Positions 1 through 11,006 of a stretch of DNA of 64,000 bases are shown here, one piece after another. The translations under genes were made by a program, and so were the position numbers. Where the stretch lies: NCBI RefSeq assembly GCF_003576645.1, contig NC_044925.1, positions 19,854,700 to 19,918,699 of the forward strand, in the 5' to 3' direction. Source of the DNA: Ipomoea triloba (Eukaryota; Streptophyta; Magnoliopsida; Solanales; Convolvulaceae). The notes beneath the pieces were generated by a model. It did not search any database and was not told the DNA's origin. It saw only the letters and a list, made by a program, of their open reading frames with translations. Every line of letters starts with the position of its first letter. The first letter of the stretch is position 1.

Positions 1-423
1 AGCGGTTCGATTTCGGTTCGGTTTAAGATTCCTAAATTTTAACGTTTCCTAATTTTCCGAACATACTACCAAACAACACATATTTGATCACATAATCACA
101 TAATCCATATCCAAAATCTAAACATTATATAACAAAATAGCAATTCAAAGTTCAAGCATACTACTAATGGGAATACTCTTGACAAAAAAACTCCTAAAAA
201 CTCACAAATGGGAATACTCTTACTGAAGTAGTAATTTGGTTTAATTGAGCAAAAATTGATAGTAAATGGTGTCAATTATTATTATTAACTTCAGGGTAGC
301 TAATTGCATTTTTCAATGTAATTTAATAACTAATTTGACGTTTATTTCTAATTGTAATGTTGCATACTAGTGACCAATAGGATTGTGACATAGGCTTTTA
401 CAACTCTGAACTCTTCCTGTACT
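1..423. other. AT-rich intergenic DNA, no gene seen
   Basis: No coding signal was found. The first 30 bases carry a cggttcggttt-type phrase that also occurs in the foldback element at 12841-13696, so the window probably opens at the edge of a related dispersed repeat. Confidence 0.4.
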
Positions 424-595
424 AGGGGTGTAAATGAGCCGAGCGGTTCGTGAGCTGCTCGCGAGCCGCTCGGTCAAAGCTCGGCTCGAGCTCGGTCAAA
501 TTCGAGCTCGAGCCGAGCTCGAGCGGCTCATTTAATAATCGAGCCGAGCTCGAGCTCTAATGTATTAGGCTCGTGGCTCGTCGAGCCGCTCGCGA

Positions 596-642
<47 letters not shown>

Positions 643-914
643 ATATATACATATAAAATTATAGTTTATTTTTAATTGAAACATGAATATAAAATCAAAC
701 AGGTTAAATTTGGCACTCAAACTCAAGTTCAACCCTGATCTCGAGCTCGAATTCAAGCTCGAACTCGAGCTCAAGATCGAGCTCGAGCCGAACTCGAGCA
801 GCTCGAAAATTGGCGAGCTCGAGCTCGAGCTCGAACTCGAGCCGAGCCTTCCTTAACGAGCTCGAGCACGAGCCACCCTATGCTCGAGCTCGGCTCGGCT
901 CATTTACACCCCTA
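424..914. mobile_element. Foldback MITE with GAGCTC-rich arms, Mutator-like
   Basis: The element has 21-bp perfect terminal inverted repeats: AGGGGTGTAAATGAGCCGAG(C) at 424-444 and its reverse complement at 893-913. It is flanked by direct copies of TCCTGTACT at 415-423 and 915-923 (ten bases, TCCTGTACTA, if the ambiguous A is counted). The inner arms are made of degenerate ctcgag/gagctc units, so each arm is itself repetitive, and an (AT)n tract lies in the middle. No protein is encoded. The 9-10 bp duplication is the usual size for Mutator-like elements. The AGGGGTG terminus is shared with the element at 12841-13696. Confidence 0.8.
599..637. repeat. (AT)n microsatellite
   Basis: Uninterrupted AT dinucleotide run in the core of the foldback element. 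Confidence 0.9.
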
Positions 915-1825
915 TCCTGTACTATAGTAGTGTATAGATAGAAAGAAAGGTAGATCGCAATTTAAGAAATACAATAAGCCAATTGAAAAAAGATCATAAT
1001 TATTGAAAAACTTTGTCTTGGATGCTATCCACTTAAATTTGTAATAAGATTGATGCTATACAAGAATTAATGGATGCTATGCATTTTCTTTGGGTGGGTT
1101 TTTGGGGGATAAGTTTACGTTATAGCATGAGTTTAGAGATTTTTTTCAAATTATTCTTGAATTTGAGCTAGGAGAAATTTTATAAGTTAAAAAAGTGTAA
1201 ATTTATAAAGAAATTGATGGGCTAAAATATTAGTACAAAATCGTTTGGATAACATCTCACACAATGTTTACTATTATTAACAAAGGTTTCTATTCAGGTG
1301 AAAACATGTCTTTAGGTGTGAACGTATGGTCATTTTTGGATGGTATATTATTATTTTTAGTAGTTTTTATGCAATTTTCTAATTGGATGGTGTGGATTAT
1401 TAGACCGCACATCCTCACCTAAAGCCTTGTTCTCATGGGATTAAGGACATATTAACAAATTTGTAATTATCTTAGGACAACCATAGCCAAGTTGGTTTGG
1501 TTATTGGGTTGGTAACCACAATGTTTGTTACTTAAGTTGGTTTACATCCTTGTTTTCTAGGTGGCTATGCATGTCCAATTTTGACATCTCTAAATTTTCA
1601 ATCACCATGAGTTTTAATTTGTGTGAATTCAACTTGAAATTTAATAATTATTTTGAGAAAGACCTCAATTTATAGTAGGTGTTAGTTATATGGCTACATG
1701 ATCAACACTAAATTTATTTGATTCCTACATGATCAGCACTAAATATATTCGATCCCAGGCTTCCCAGCTGTTGGTTAAAAATGCATCTGTAAAGTAATAG
1801 GAGAAAAAATAAACCCATTGCGTTT
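915..1825. other. AT-rich intergenic DNA, no gene seen
   Basis: No long frame, domain or repeat was recognised apart from the target duplication at its left edge. Confidence 0.4.
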
Positions 1826-1899
1826 TGTCTGAGCCCGGGTTCGAACCGGGGACCTCTAGTGTGTGAGACTAGCGTGATAACCAACTACACCACCCAGAC
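1826..1899 (-). tRNA. tRNA-Val (anticodon CAC)
   Basis: Read on the minus strand, the gene folds as a canonical tRNA. The acceptor stem pairs GTCTGGG with CTCAGAC (one G-T pair). The A box is TGGTGTAGTTGG and the B box is GGTTCGAACC. The anticodon arm is CTAGT-CTCACAC-ACTAG, giving anticodon CAC for valine. No intron is present. A run of T on the minus strand (about 1803-1809) lies shortly downstream and would serve as the RNA polymerase III terminator. The length (74 with the discriminator A) and unbroken stems indicate an intact nuclear gene. Confidence 0.95.
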
Positions 1900-2159
1900 T
1901 AGTTGTGAAATCTATAACTACTTTCCTTTATGTTGTTAGTATTTTGGCTATGGTCTTTATATACAATGCTAAATGCCGTCCCTTACATTATCATTGTTGT
2001 TTTATGTGTCTCTAATTATATCATTGACATGTTCACAGACCAGGATAGGGTCTCCTAATCCAGACCTTGAACGGAAGATGAATATAATAACATCCCAGTA
2101 ATACTATATCTACTTTTACTTTCTACAATATATTTTTTTTAATTTCTTGCAAATGTGTC

Positions 2160-2536
2160 AACTAGAGTTACGGCCAACTCCGATGAACATCCGACCAAAG
2201 TCTGGTATCCAAGTCAAGATATCAACGACCGGCGACGGTCAACCAGTCGCGTCTAGCCGTGCAGAAGGGAACCAAGTTGGTCGCCGTTGGTCGCCATCTC
2301 CGTCGACTGGAGATGGCGACCATTTGATCACCATCTCCATCGATTGGAGATGGCGACCATCTTTGTCGACTGGAGATGGTGACCAACTTGGTCGCCTTTT
2401 GCACGGTCGGAGAAGACGACCAGCCTTCTCCGACCAAACGCGACCGTCGACCGTCAACGGTTGCCGGTCGTTGATATTTTGATTTGATCGCCGGAATTTG
2501 GTTGGATGTTCATTTAAGTTGGCTGGAACTCTAGTT
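2160..2536. mobile_element. Foldback MITE with about 40-bp inverted ends
   Basis: The left end (2160-2199, aactagagttacggccaact...) is matched in inverted orientation by the right end (2497-2536, ...gttggctggaactctagtt). The interior holds several copies of a tggagatggcgaccat phrase in both orientations, which creates long but meaningless open frames on both strands. No clear target duplication was found. Confidence 0.7.
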
Positions 2537-2560
2537 TGTATATGTATGTATCAAAACTGG

Positions 2561-2564
<4 letters not shown>

Positions 2565-2616
<52 letters not shown>
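2565..2616. repeat. (AT)n microsatellite
   Basis: About 50 bp of pure AT dinucleotide next to the MITE. Confidence 0.9.
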
Positions 2617-2622
<6 letters not shown>

Positions 2623-2628
2623 ATATTG

Positions 2629-3165
2629 TTCAAATGCGGTTGGGGTATTCTGGTGCGGTTGGTCGGTGAAAGGAGAGTCATTGATCTTGTCAAAATCAAC
2701 ATTCAAGATTAACAATGTTTAGAAAAAACACGGTGGCAATTTGATCATTTTTCATATGGGTCCAAATTGAAGTGCGTGATTTTCCTTCTTAAGATATGTG
2801 ATTTTTGTGCTTTAGGTGCGTGGTTTTGAGCTTATGGTGCGTTAGTTGTTGAAACTTAAGTGTGTCGGTCTAAAGCTTTAGGTGCATGATTTTTCTTCTA
2901 AAGGCGCATGATTTTCCTTCTTAATGTGTGTGGTTTGTGTGCTTTATGTGCATTATTTTTCTTCTTATGGTGCGTGTTTTTTTTTTTTTTTGGCAATTTC
3001 AAAAGACAAACAATATTTTTATAATAAGATTTTCTCTACAAAGTCATTTTTATGTTAATCCAGCTTAAGGTGATTAGATTAGAAGGTTAAGTTACATCAA
3101 TTTTTTTTTAAAGAATAAATCACCGCATAACCGCACGGGAATCCTTTCCCGCACCTGAACCCTTC
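2629..3165. mobile_element. MITE of a GGTGCG-rich family, copy 1
   Basis: The left end (gttcaaatgcggttggggta...) is matched by the inverse of the right end (...tttcccgcacctgaacc at about 3145-3164), with roughly 33-bp imperfect terminal inverted repeats. The interior is a degenerate ladder of ggtgcgtg(a/g)ttttt phrases spaced about 25-40 bp apart. Related sequence occurs at about 15107-15456 and 35155-35660. Confidence 0.55.
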
Positions 3166-4811
3166 CCCCTCTCTGTATATAGACACACACAAACACTTTT
3201 AAATTAGTTAAGTTGTGGTAGTTTTTGTTAAACATCGTCAACTTTGTACTGCATTAGTCATTTTGACATTTTTTTTTAAACGGCGGCGGCTATGCACTAC
3301 ATTAGTCATTGTGACATATGTAATGACGATGAACTTGTTTTTTGGGCATTACTTATATTTGGTTGTCGTATTTTTTTTATTTTTTATTTACTTTTTTTGG
3401 TCAAACTTGGCAGTGGTTGTACTTGTAGGCAGTAATTTATTTAATCCATTAACATTACACTTATTCTCAATTTTTTTTTCTTTTTTCAGTGCATGACATG
3501 TTTCAGTTCGTTTAGAGAAAAAAAAAAAACACAAAAGTTTAACCTCTTAAAAGTTCATATATCATTTTTTAAAATTTAAATTTACCCAAAATTTTAATTA
3601 ACTAGACTAGCCAATTGAATTGTTCTTTATTTGTTCAATCATTAATCGGTCATATTAGGATTATTAGCGTCAATTTTAACTAAATTAAATTTTCTGATTG
3701 ATTCAGTTAGTTAATTAAGCTAATTGAAATTTTTTGAAGAATTTCTTAAAATTTTAACAACTTAACTAATTTAATACACACACACACGAGAATATTCAAG
3801 CTAAGTGAGAAAGACTAAGGTAAAAATGCCAAGATAAGTAGATAACTTAGAAAGATAATAAAAAAAATATATGTTTAATTTAATAATCCAGTTAGGTGCC
3901 ACCGTGGCGAGGTAACCTATTGAAGAAATGACAAGTGACAACCTACTAATTGGTATAATTGAACAAATTTAGCTAGTTGAGGGATATAATTGCACATTTT
4001 TTAGTTCAATAACCTTATTGCATTTTTGTGTTTAATTAGATGACCAATTTAATGATTTTTTATTAATTAAATGTGCAATGACTAATTTGAACATATCCAT
4101 TTGTATCATTCGATGTACTCATGACTCATTTGAAACTATATACTCTAGGGGAGAACTGACGCTCAAGAAAGAAATAGGAATTAATCTAAGTCGTCTATAT
4201 AGAAAAGATTAATGCATCGGATGTAATTTTTTTAAAAAATAAAATGTGGTGAATTTTTTGTAAACAAATCAAACTTTGAGTGCAAGTAACATATGAAAGA
4301 GTGCAAGTAAATTTATTTAAAAGTGCAACCATTTACACTTAATAGTGAAAGTAATTTACCTTTTTTCACATTGGTGTACTTAATGACAATGTTTTGTGCA
4401 ACTAATGATAACGTTATATGCATTTAATATTGTTGTTTGGTATATATTATATTGTTGCATTTTTAATACATTTTACTTCAACTTAAGTACACTCTATGAA
4501 ATTATTACTTGCACTTTTAATACAATTTATTTGCACTTTAAAATTTGAATTATTTATAAAGATGCACTATATATATTTTTAAAAGTATTTTTGATTTGTT
4601 TGATCTATTTAGATGGACGCTTTTATATTTTGCTTACAATATTTTTCTCTTTAAGGAGCATTATCTAATTGGATTTTTCAATATTTTATTATTAATTATA
4701 TTTTTAATTAGCGGTGCCATTAATAAATTAATGAACACTCATCAATGAATATAAGTCAAGTCAAGAAGAGAATTATAATAGAAGAAAAACATAAGCAAAA
4801 GAAAAGAAAAA
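3166..4811. other. AT-rich intergenic DNA, no gene seen
   Basis: Poly-T tracts, a short CA repeat at about 3776-3786 and scattered AT-rich direct repeats. No coding evidence. Confidence 0.4.
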
Positions 4812-5080
4812 AGGGAAATTGTAATTTATGCCCCTTTATAATATGCCAATTATCAATGTTGCCTCTGAATTATTAGTGGTGTAAATGTTGCGCCTCAATT
4901 TTTAAAAACGGTACATATATTGTCATTCCTGTACTGACATGAGGGGCAATATTTACGCCACGGAAGGGACAATATGTGTACTATTTTTAAAAATTAAGGG
5001 GTAATATTTACACCACTAATAATTCAGGGGTAACATTGATAATTGGCATATTATGGAGGGGTATAAATTATAATTTTCCC
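4812..5080. mobile_element. Foldback MITE with target duplication AAAGAAAAA
   Basis: The arms are about 110 bp each. The left arm begins agggaaattgtaatttatgc and the right arm ends ataaattataattttccc. The copy of AAAGAAAAA at 4803-4811 is repeated at 5081-5089, although low complexity weakens this. Palindromic structure covers nearly the whole element and nothing is encoded. Confidence 0.75.
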
Positions 5081-5140
5081 AAAGAAAAACATATAATAGG
5101 ATTAGACAGAGTGAGTATAGCAATACATACATATCTACAC

Positions 5141-5538
5141 GAGTTAATTCAATTTTTTGTCATAGATTTATAGGTGACAATCCGCTTTTAGTCGGTTTTT
5201 TTAAAACATCCACTTTTGGTCTTAGTATTATTATGGCATGACCATTTTTGGTCCTTTATCAATAAAATAGTTTAAATTTCATAAAATACAAGGACATTTT
5301 GGTCTTCAGTTATTGATTTCTTCAAAACAACAATCATAAAAAATATAGCTGGTCAACCTACTTTGTATAAAAAAAGATCGAAATATCCTTATATTCAACT
5401 GCATTTCAATGAGTTTTTGACGAAAGACCAAAAATAGTCATGTCAAAATAATTATGAACCAAAAAAGGATGTTCTGATAAAAAGGGAGTAAAAAGTGGAT
5501 TTTCACCTATAAATCTAGGATAAAAATGGAATTATCTC
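5141..5538. mobile_element. Foldback MITE, GAGTTAATTC family copy 1
   Basis: The inverted ends gagttaattcaattttttgt and its partner ...ggaattatctc extend about 120 bp inward (...tttataggtgacaatccgctttt...). Flanks TATCTACAC (5132-5140) and TATCTGTAC (5539-5547) match at 7 of 9 bases. The same family recurs at 32746-33127. Confidence 0.7.
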
Positions 5539-6221
5539 TATCTGTACGTGTGTTTGATGTTTGAAGTTTGAAGTTTCAGACAGAAAATACAAGAAGTTAG
5601 CTACGGAGTATCATTTTAGGCAAATTTCACACCACAGCTGCTTGCTGCAGAAAGCATCCCAATTCCCAAAGGTATTACCTTCTCTTTATTTACTCTCTGA
5701 TGATTGAAGGTAAAGAATTCACAGTTAAATGGGCACTGGATAGTGGATATTGTCTTTCTCAATGGGTGCATGATAAATCCCAGCATATATGAAGAGGACA
5801 GCTCCAATATTACTTCACTCTGTATTTATTTGTCATGTAATTTAATTTCTTCTGAGGATTCTTGAATTCTGTTTGCTATTGCCTCACAAGAGACTCTTAC
5901 TTTCTTTTTAACTTCTCTTAATTTTGTGTTAGGTGAACTTTGACTTTTTGTCAATAAATTCAATTCATTGTTTAAGAACACAAAATTTTGTCTGAAAGAT
6001 TGCATAGTATGTTCATGTGAGTTGCATCACCTTTAGTTTTTGCTGCAAGGAATATTTGAGTTCTCAAAATCAACATTGGTAGCTCATTTTAATTTGACAA
6101 GGGAAGGTAGGTTGAAAATTATGCATTTTTGAATACTCTTTTATGCATAAGTATTTTATTGGCATTATAATTGTTATTCCTTGTCATTTACAGTAACTCT
6201 GCTAGGGCTAGGGCTAGGGTT
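5539..6221 (+). promoter_or_regulatory. Upstream region and 5' leader of the DES1-like gene
   Basis: No foreign element was recognised here. The segment just before the start codon shows a likely 5' UTR intron acceptor (tcatttacag, ending 6192), followed by three gctaggg/gctagggt units directly abutting the ATG. Such degenerate telomere-type repeats are common near plant transcription starts. Confidence 0.4.
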
Positions 6222-9200
6222 ATGGAGGAAAAGGATAAAATTGCCAAAGATATTACTGAAGTATGCACCTTCTGATAATTATTCAACTCAAACTTTTCTT
6301 ATGCATTGGTCTTCTAATATTTCGTAACTTTGATTCTATAGCTAATAGGAAACACGCCACTGGTATACCTCAACAATGTAGTGGAAGGATGTGTAGCTCG
6401 TATTGCTGCCAAATTGGAAATGATGGAGCCCTGTTCTAGCGTGAAAGACAGGCGAATCCTCTATTCATTCCTTAAATGCATTTGTTTTTTCTTTAATTTC
6501 TCCTTTGTTCTTAAAAATTAAAATAAATTTTTAGGTTGATTATATCGATCAACTTTGAAATGCTGTTATTAAAGAAGCATTTTTAAATTTGGTTAATAGT
6601 CTGAGCAATATTGCTGATTATCATAATGCAGGATAGCATACAGTATGATTAAAGATGCTGAAGATAAGGGTGTGATTACCCCTGGAAAGGTTAGTGAAGT
6701 GTAGTATATTACTATTAACTTCCTGTTGGAACATGGCTAAAATTTTTCAAGGTAAACTTGTTTTTTTGCCTGAGATTTTAAATGAGAAAACTCGTGCTTT
6801 GTAGGTGATTTATTGCTAAGATTGAGTTCAACAAGAAACCAAAATTTTTATCATATAATTTTTGAATGAATGACGAGGGAAACCTGCAGCCACTACTTAT
6901 CATATAATTTTTAATTAGCTGCATAATAGTCCTCTTCACATTCTCAGACTGAAAAATTTGAACTGTTTTCTTCAAATTTGTAAATATGGTTGCTGAAGAG
7001 CGTCCTTGTAGAGGTAACCAGCGGCAATACTGGCATTGGTCTTGCATCTATTGCAGCAGCTTGGGGGTATAAACTTATAGTCGTGATGCCACATACATAT
7101 AGTCTTGAAAGAAGAATTGTTCTTAAAGCTTTTGGAGCTGAACTACATATCACTGACGCAGCCAAGGGTTTAGATGGTGTTCTTGAAAAGGCCCAACAGA
7201 TAATGGATAGGACCCCAAACAGTTATTTTTTACGTCAGTTTGAGAATCCTGCTAATCCAGAGGTATTCCTATTTTCGGATTCAGGAATTGGTTCGTAGAT
7301 GGTAGAGGCATTCTTCTTATCAGCTATCCATGTGTAGATTCACTATGAAACAACTGGACCAGAGATATGGAAGTCCACTGAAGGGAATGTTCATGCTTTA
7401 ATTGCTGGGATTGGAACAGGAGGAACAGTCACAGGTGCAGGAAGATTTCTCAAAGAAAAGAATCCAGAAATAAAGGTGGATTTGTTTTTTTCATAAATAC
7501 CACTTCGGACTTGCTCATTCGTCATAGTTTTTTTTTTTTTTTTTTTTTTTAATTCTTTCATTTTTTTAGTTTTTAATTGCTTTGTATCCCCTTTTCCTCT
7601 CAAGCAGGTATACGGTGTAGAGCCAGCCGATAGTGCAATTCTAAATGGAGGAAAGCCAGGTTTGGAGTAATCTTTGGTGTCATTCAAAATTTTGGTTTTG
7701 GTAAAGTTTTTGTTTTGAGTTTTTTGTAACAACTGGGATAGAGTGTGGTAAGCTCAAAGTTGCATATCCGATTTTAGGAATTGGAAGGTTTTTTCTCCTA
7801 CTGTAGAAAAGGTACATGGTCAAATGGAGTAATGAATTTTGTCTCATATCTTGATGTCAAGCCATGTTGTCCTAAAATCAAGCCTATAGTAATTACTGGC
7901 TGCATTAGTGAATGATATCAAAAATAAAAATCCCAAGTTTTGTAGGCTTGTAAGCCTATATAAACAGTCCTGTTTTTTTTTTTTTTTTTTTTTTTNTTTT
8001 TTTTTTTTTTTTTTTTCTTCCTCATCTGAGTTTAACATGGGCTATCATATCTACTTATCTTCATCCAGGAAAACATAAAATCCAAGGTATTGGTGCTGGT
8101 ATGGTTCCTCCGGTTTTGGACGTGAGCATACTTGACGAAGTTGTTACAGTAAGACCCCCCCTTATTTTTCAAGCATAAGTTTCTCTTTTAATCACATTTA
8201 TTAAGAAAGGAATTTGGGGAAAATGGAGCTGGGGTCTTCCTTGGGATCCTTCAGTTTGGAATTTTGTGACTATATTTAGTGTTTGCCTAAATGTTACAAA
8301 ACAGATTTATACTGTACCAACCAAACTTTAATAAAATCACTATAAAATGGGGAACAAAATCAATTCTGAGAAGTCATTTTAGCTATAGCCAGTTAGGGGG
8401 CATACACAAAAACAAGTGGACCAATGGTACTGCAAGCCATAGTAAAACCATTGGGTCCATCAACAGCCATATGTTGAATTAATTTCCTTAATTAGTTACT
8501 TTGACCAAACAGATATTTGTATTCAATGTTAGTAGATTAGTAATGCTAAATTGTAAAGGTGCAGTTTTTTCATAGTACAAAGGAAAAGATATCAATCTTT
8601 AATTGTAGATTTTGAATATTCTAAACTGTGTTAGCAAAGCATCATCATTGTAGATTGATTCTTGAAGTGAATAGCAACTAAATCAGATGAAAATATCCAT
8701 GCATAATCATCTCCTTCTTGAATTGTATTCTATATATTCTATTGCCAGGTAGCTGATCATGTGATTTTGTCTTTGGATATTTTGAATAATCTGCCCAATT
8801 TTGCTAACGGCTTGATCTTGTCCGGCATTAATTTTAGGTGACCAATGAGGAAGCCTTTGAAATGACGAAGCTTCTGTGTCTGAAAGAAGGTTTATTTGTA
8901 TGTGTATTATGGTGATGCCATCTCTATGATGTAATTTCCCTTTAATTCTTCATTGTTTGATGTACATTGCCATAGACCTGAAAGTTCTCCATTTTCACTC
9001 AGGTGGGCATTTCATCAGGGGCAGCAACTGTTGCTGCAATCAAAATTGCGCGAAGGCCAGAGAATGCGGGAAAACTTCTTGTTGTAAGTCTGACTCATTT
9101 CATATGCGAAGACACTATGTTGGGCGGAGGTCATTAAAGGGCCAAGTCCATCAATTGATGGCTAGTGGGATTGTTGGGCAGAGGCCAGTAAAGGGCTAAG

Positions 9201-9800
9201 CCCAACATCCTACGCCGTCTATAAGGAAATAAAGTTGATCCTAACAAGTGGTATTAGAGTCGGGTTACGAGTTCGAGTGCAGTTAAGACCAGTTGTTATA
9301 CCGTGGACCATGGTCATTTACTGATACTGCAGTTGTGTTGAAAGGGAACGGCAGTTGCGCGAAACGGAGGCCGTTTTATCCGTTTGGAACTATAGTTGTG
9401 TTGAATTGATACTGCAGTTGTGTTGAAAGGGAATTGCAGTTGCGTGGAACGGAGACGGTTTCATCCGTCTATTTTCATTAATCAAAACAGCGTCGTTTTA
9501 ATGTGTGGTCCAAAGTAAAATTTGCCAGTTAAGACTGGCCCAAAAATTTGATGGCAGTCTAGATTTTCTCACTGCTCTACCGAGACTTTTGGTGCGAAGC
9601 TAGAAATATAAGTTGCATCTAAGCAATGGTCTCAAGTCTTCGAGTCTAGTTCATTACCCTAAAATCCATCACAGTGAAGCTTGCCTTGTTCAATGAAATG
9701 CCACTTGCAGGTCATTTTCCCAAGCTTTGGGGAGCGTTATCTCTCCACTGAGCTGTTCGATTCAGTACGGGAAGAAGTGGAGAATATGAGGTTCGAGTAA
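6222..9800 (+). CDS. Cysteine synthase family protein, DES1-like (O-acetylserine(thiol)lyase fold)
   Basis: A pyridoxal-phosphate enzyme of sulfur metabolism. OAS-TL members make cysteine from O-acetylserine and sulfide, while the DES1 subgroup degrades cysteine to sulfide, pyruvate and ammonia. Ten exons splice in frame: 6222-6260, 6342-6451, 6632-6689, 6999-7262, 7338-7475, 7608-7659, 8069-8148, 8838-8897, 9003-9083 and 9711-9800. They give 323 residues, the length I recall for DES1. Visible features are [12 protein letters not shown] (14-25), the PLP lysine in SSVKDR (Lys48), TSGNTG (76-81), the phosphate loop GTGGT (183-187) and GISSGA (269-274). The stretch [13 protein letters not shown] resembles DES1 more than major OAS-TL. 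No transit peptide is seen, so it is probably cytosolic. Oddities: Val75 replaces the usual Pro before TSGNTG, Lys replaces Pro in KPG(P)HKIQG, and intron 2 uses a GC donor. Intron 6 contains an N within poly-T, and intron 9 carries a short LTR fragment. Assignment to DES1 rather than OAS-TL is inference. Confidence 0.9.
7971..8016. repeat. Poly-T tract with embedded N
   Basis: A homopolymer T run containing N at 7996, inside intron 6 of the DES1-like gene. Its true length is unresolved. The exons on both sides join in frame, so the coding sequence is not affected. Confidence 0.9.
9118..9260 (+). mobile_element. Short LTR-like fragment with iMet primer-binding site (TRIM-like)
   Basis: A 129-bp segment starts TGTTGGGCGG and ends GATCCTAACA (9118-9246). 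It is followed two bases later by TGGTATTAGAGT (9249-9260), which closely matches the initiator-Met tRNA primer-binding site TGGTATCAGAGC. The LTR-like part holds two copies of a ttgggcagaggccagtaaag phrase. A related copy lies in pirin intron 5 (22942-24030). No second LTR was found, so this is a truncated copy within intron 9 of the DES1-like gene. Confidence 0.6.
9320..9470. repeat. Tandem duplication of about 85 bp
   Basis: The phrase tgatactgcagttgtgttga followed by aaagggaa(c/t)(g/t)gcagttgcg appears twice in direct order within intron 9. It is probably part of the inner region of the retroelement fragment. Confidence 0.6.
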
Positions 9801-10274
9801 ATGTCTAGCGCTGTTGATAAAGAAGGGGAGATTTGCCGGCTACAATGGTCTCTTTAATTCTTTATAGCTTAAAACAAGCTCATTGAGAGTGGTTCACATA
9901 TGGTTTCTTCTTCAGTATTGGTTTTAAATCCTCAAAACATATGTATATCATTGCTCATCTACTCCACTAATGTTGTTACTATCTGTATCCTAGACTTGGA
10001 TACCTGAAACATATTATGGATCTTGGAATGTGTAGTCTTGGGATAATTGCCACTACATCCTTTCACCTAGAAGCTTGGTAGAATCAATATCAAGTAAAAG
10101 TTTAAGGTAAAGAAAGATGATTCATTGGGCAAGTAGCTCTCCACAACTGAAAAATACCTCCAATAGTCACAATGACATTATGGCCGGTTTTTCTCAACAT
10201 ATTTAACGATCTACTGCGGATCGGTTTTCGACTTACTGGTGCCAGAAGCTGCGGCGGCATGGCTCGCTCACATG
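9801..10274. other. 3' flank of the DES1-like gene
   Basis: Downstream region that probably contains the 3' UTR. No further coding exon was seen. Confidence 0.4.
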
Positions 10275-10480
10275 CGCTCTAATACCATGATGGAATGTAC
10301 CGTGTGCACAGTGAGGTGAAGAGGAAAGTAGAAATGTTGAATGGAGTATCATTGAAGTGAAAGAAGTCTATTACAGGTTGAATGAAGAACAAGAATTAAT
10401 TGTTCTATGTGTGTATTACAAGGTTATATAAAGAAGGGAAAATAGGATGAAAGGACTCTAATGACTCTAATGCCCTTCAC
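10275..10480 (-). mobile_element. LTR retroelement scrap (primer-binding site plus LTR edge)
   Basis: GCTCTAATACCA (10275-10286) is the reverse of an iMet primer-binding site, TGGTATTAGAGC. Immediately to its right the sequence begins TGATGGAATGTACC, as an LTR end would on the minus strand. The far LTR edge was not located. The GC-richer stretch that follows (10480-10830) has overlapping frames on both strands but no recognisable domain. Confidence 0.35.
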
Positions 10481-11006
10481 CACCTTCTTCCTCCAACAGC
10501 CGCTGCAGGAACTTCTTGTCCCAACTCCAGGTCCGCCAACGCCGCCCACTGCCCGCGACTTCAAGTCGCGACACCCGCAACTTGTTGTCGTCCATGCATT
10601 CTTGAGGAGCAGCGATAATCCGTCGCCTGAAGGAGGAGAAGAAGCCGGTCGTCGCCTAGAGCCTAGCCTCGTCATCGTCGTGTTTTCCAAATCTCGATGC
10701 CACTATCGATCTCTCATTGCAGCGCCCAAGCTCCTCGCTGTGGATTCAACAACGTCGTCACCGGAATGGAAAAACCAGTGCAACCGGAGAGGGAAAACGT
10801 CGATGGAAAACCGGTGAAGAGGGGAAAAATATCGACGGAAGAAAAAAAATAACAGAAAACTGTTTTTTTTTTTTTTTTTTGAAGAAATACAAATTCCTTA
10901 CTTAATGCCAAAAAAAAAAAAAATCAGCAATCCAAATATTAAACTTCAATAGTCCAAAAATCATATACGAATATTGATGTATATAAAACAAATTAATGTT
11001 GATATA

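Noticed and set aside
2147..2482. 111-codon frame and its opposite-strand partners
   Set aside because: They are by-products of inverted ggagatggcgaccat repeats in a MITE.
10461..10817. 118-codon frame
   Set aside because: No domain, with an overlapping opposite frame; it lies in retroelement-derived DNA.
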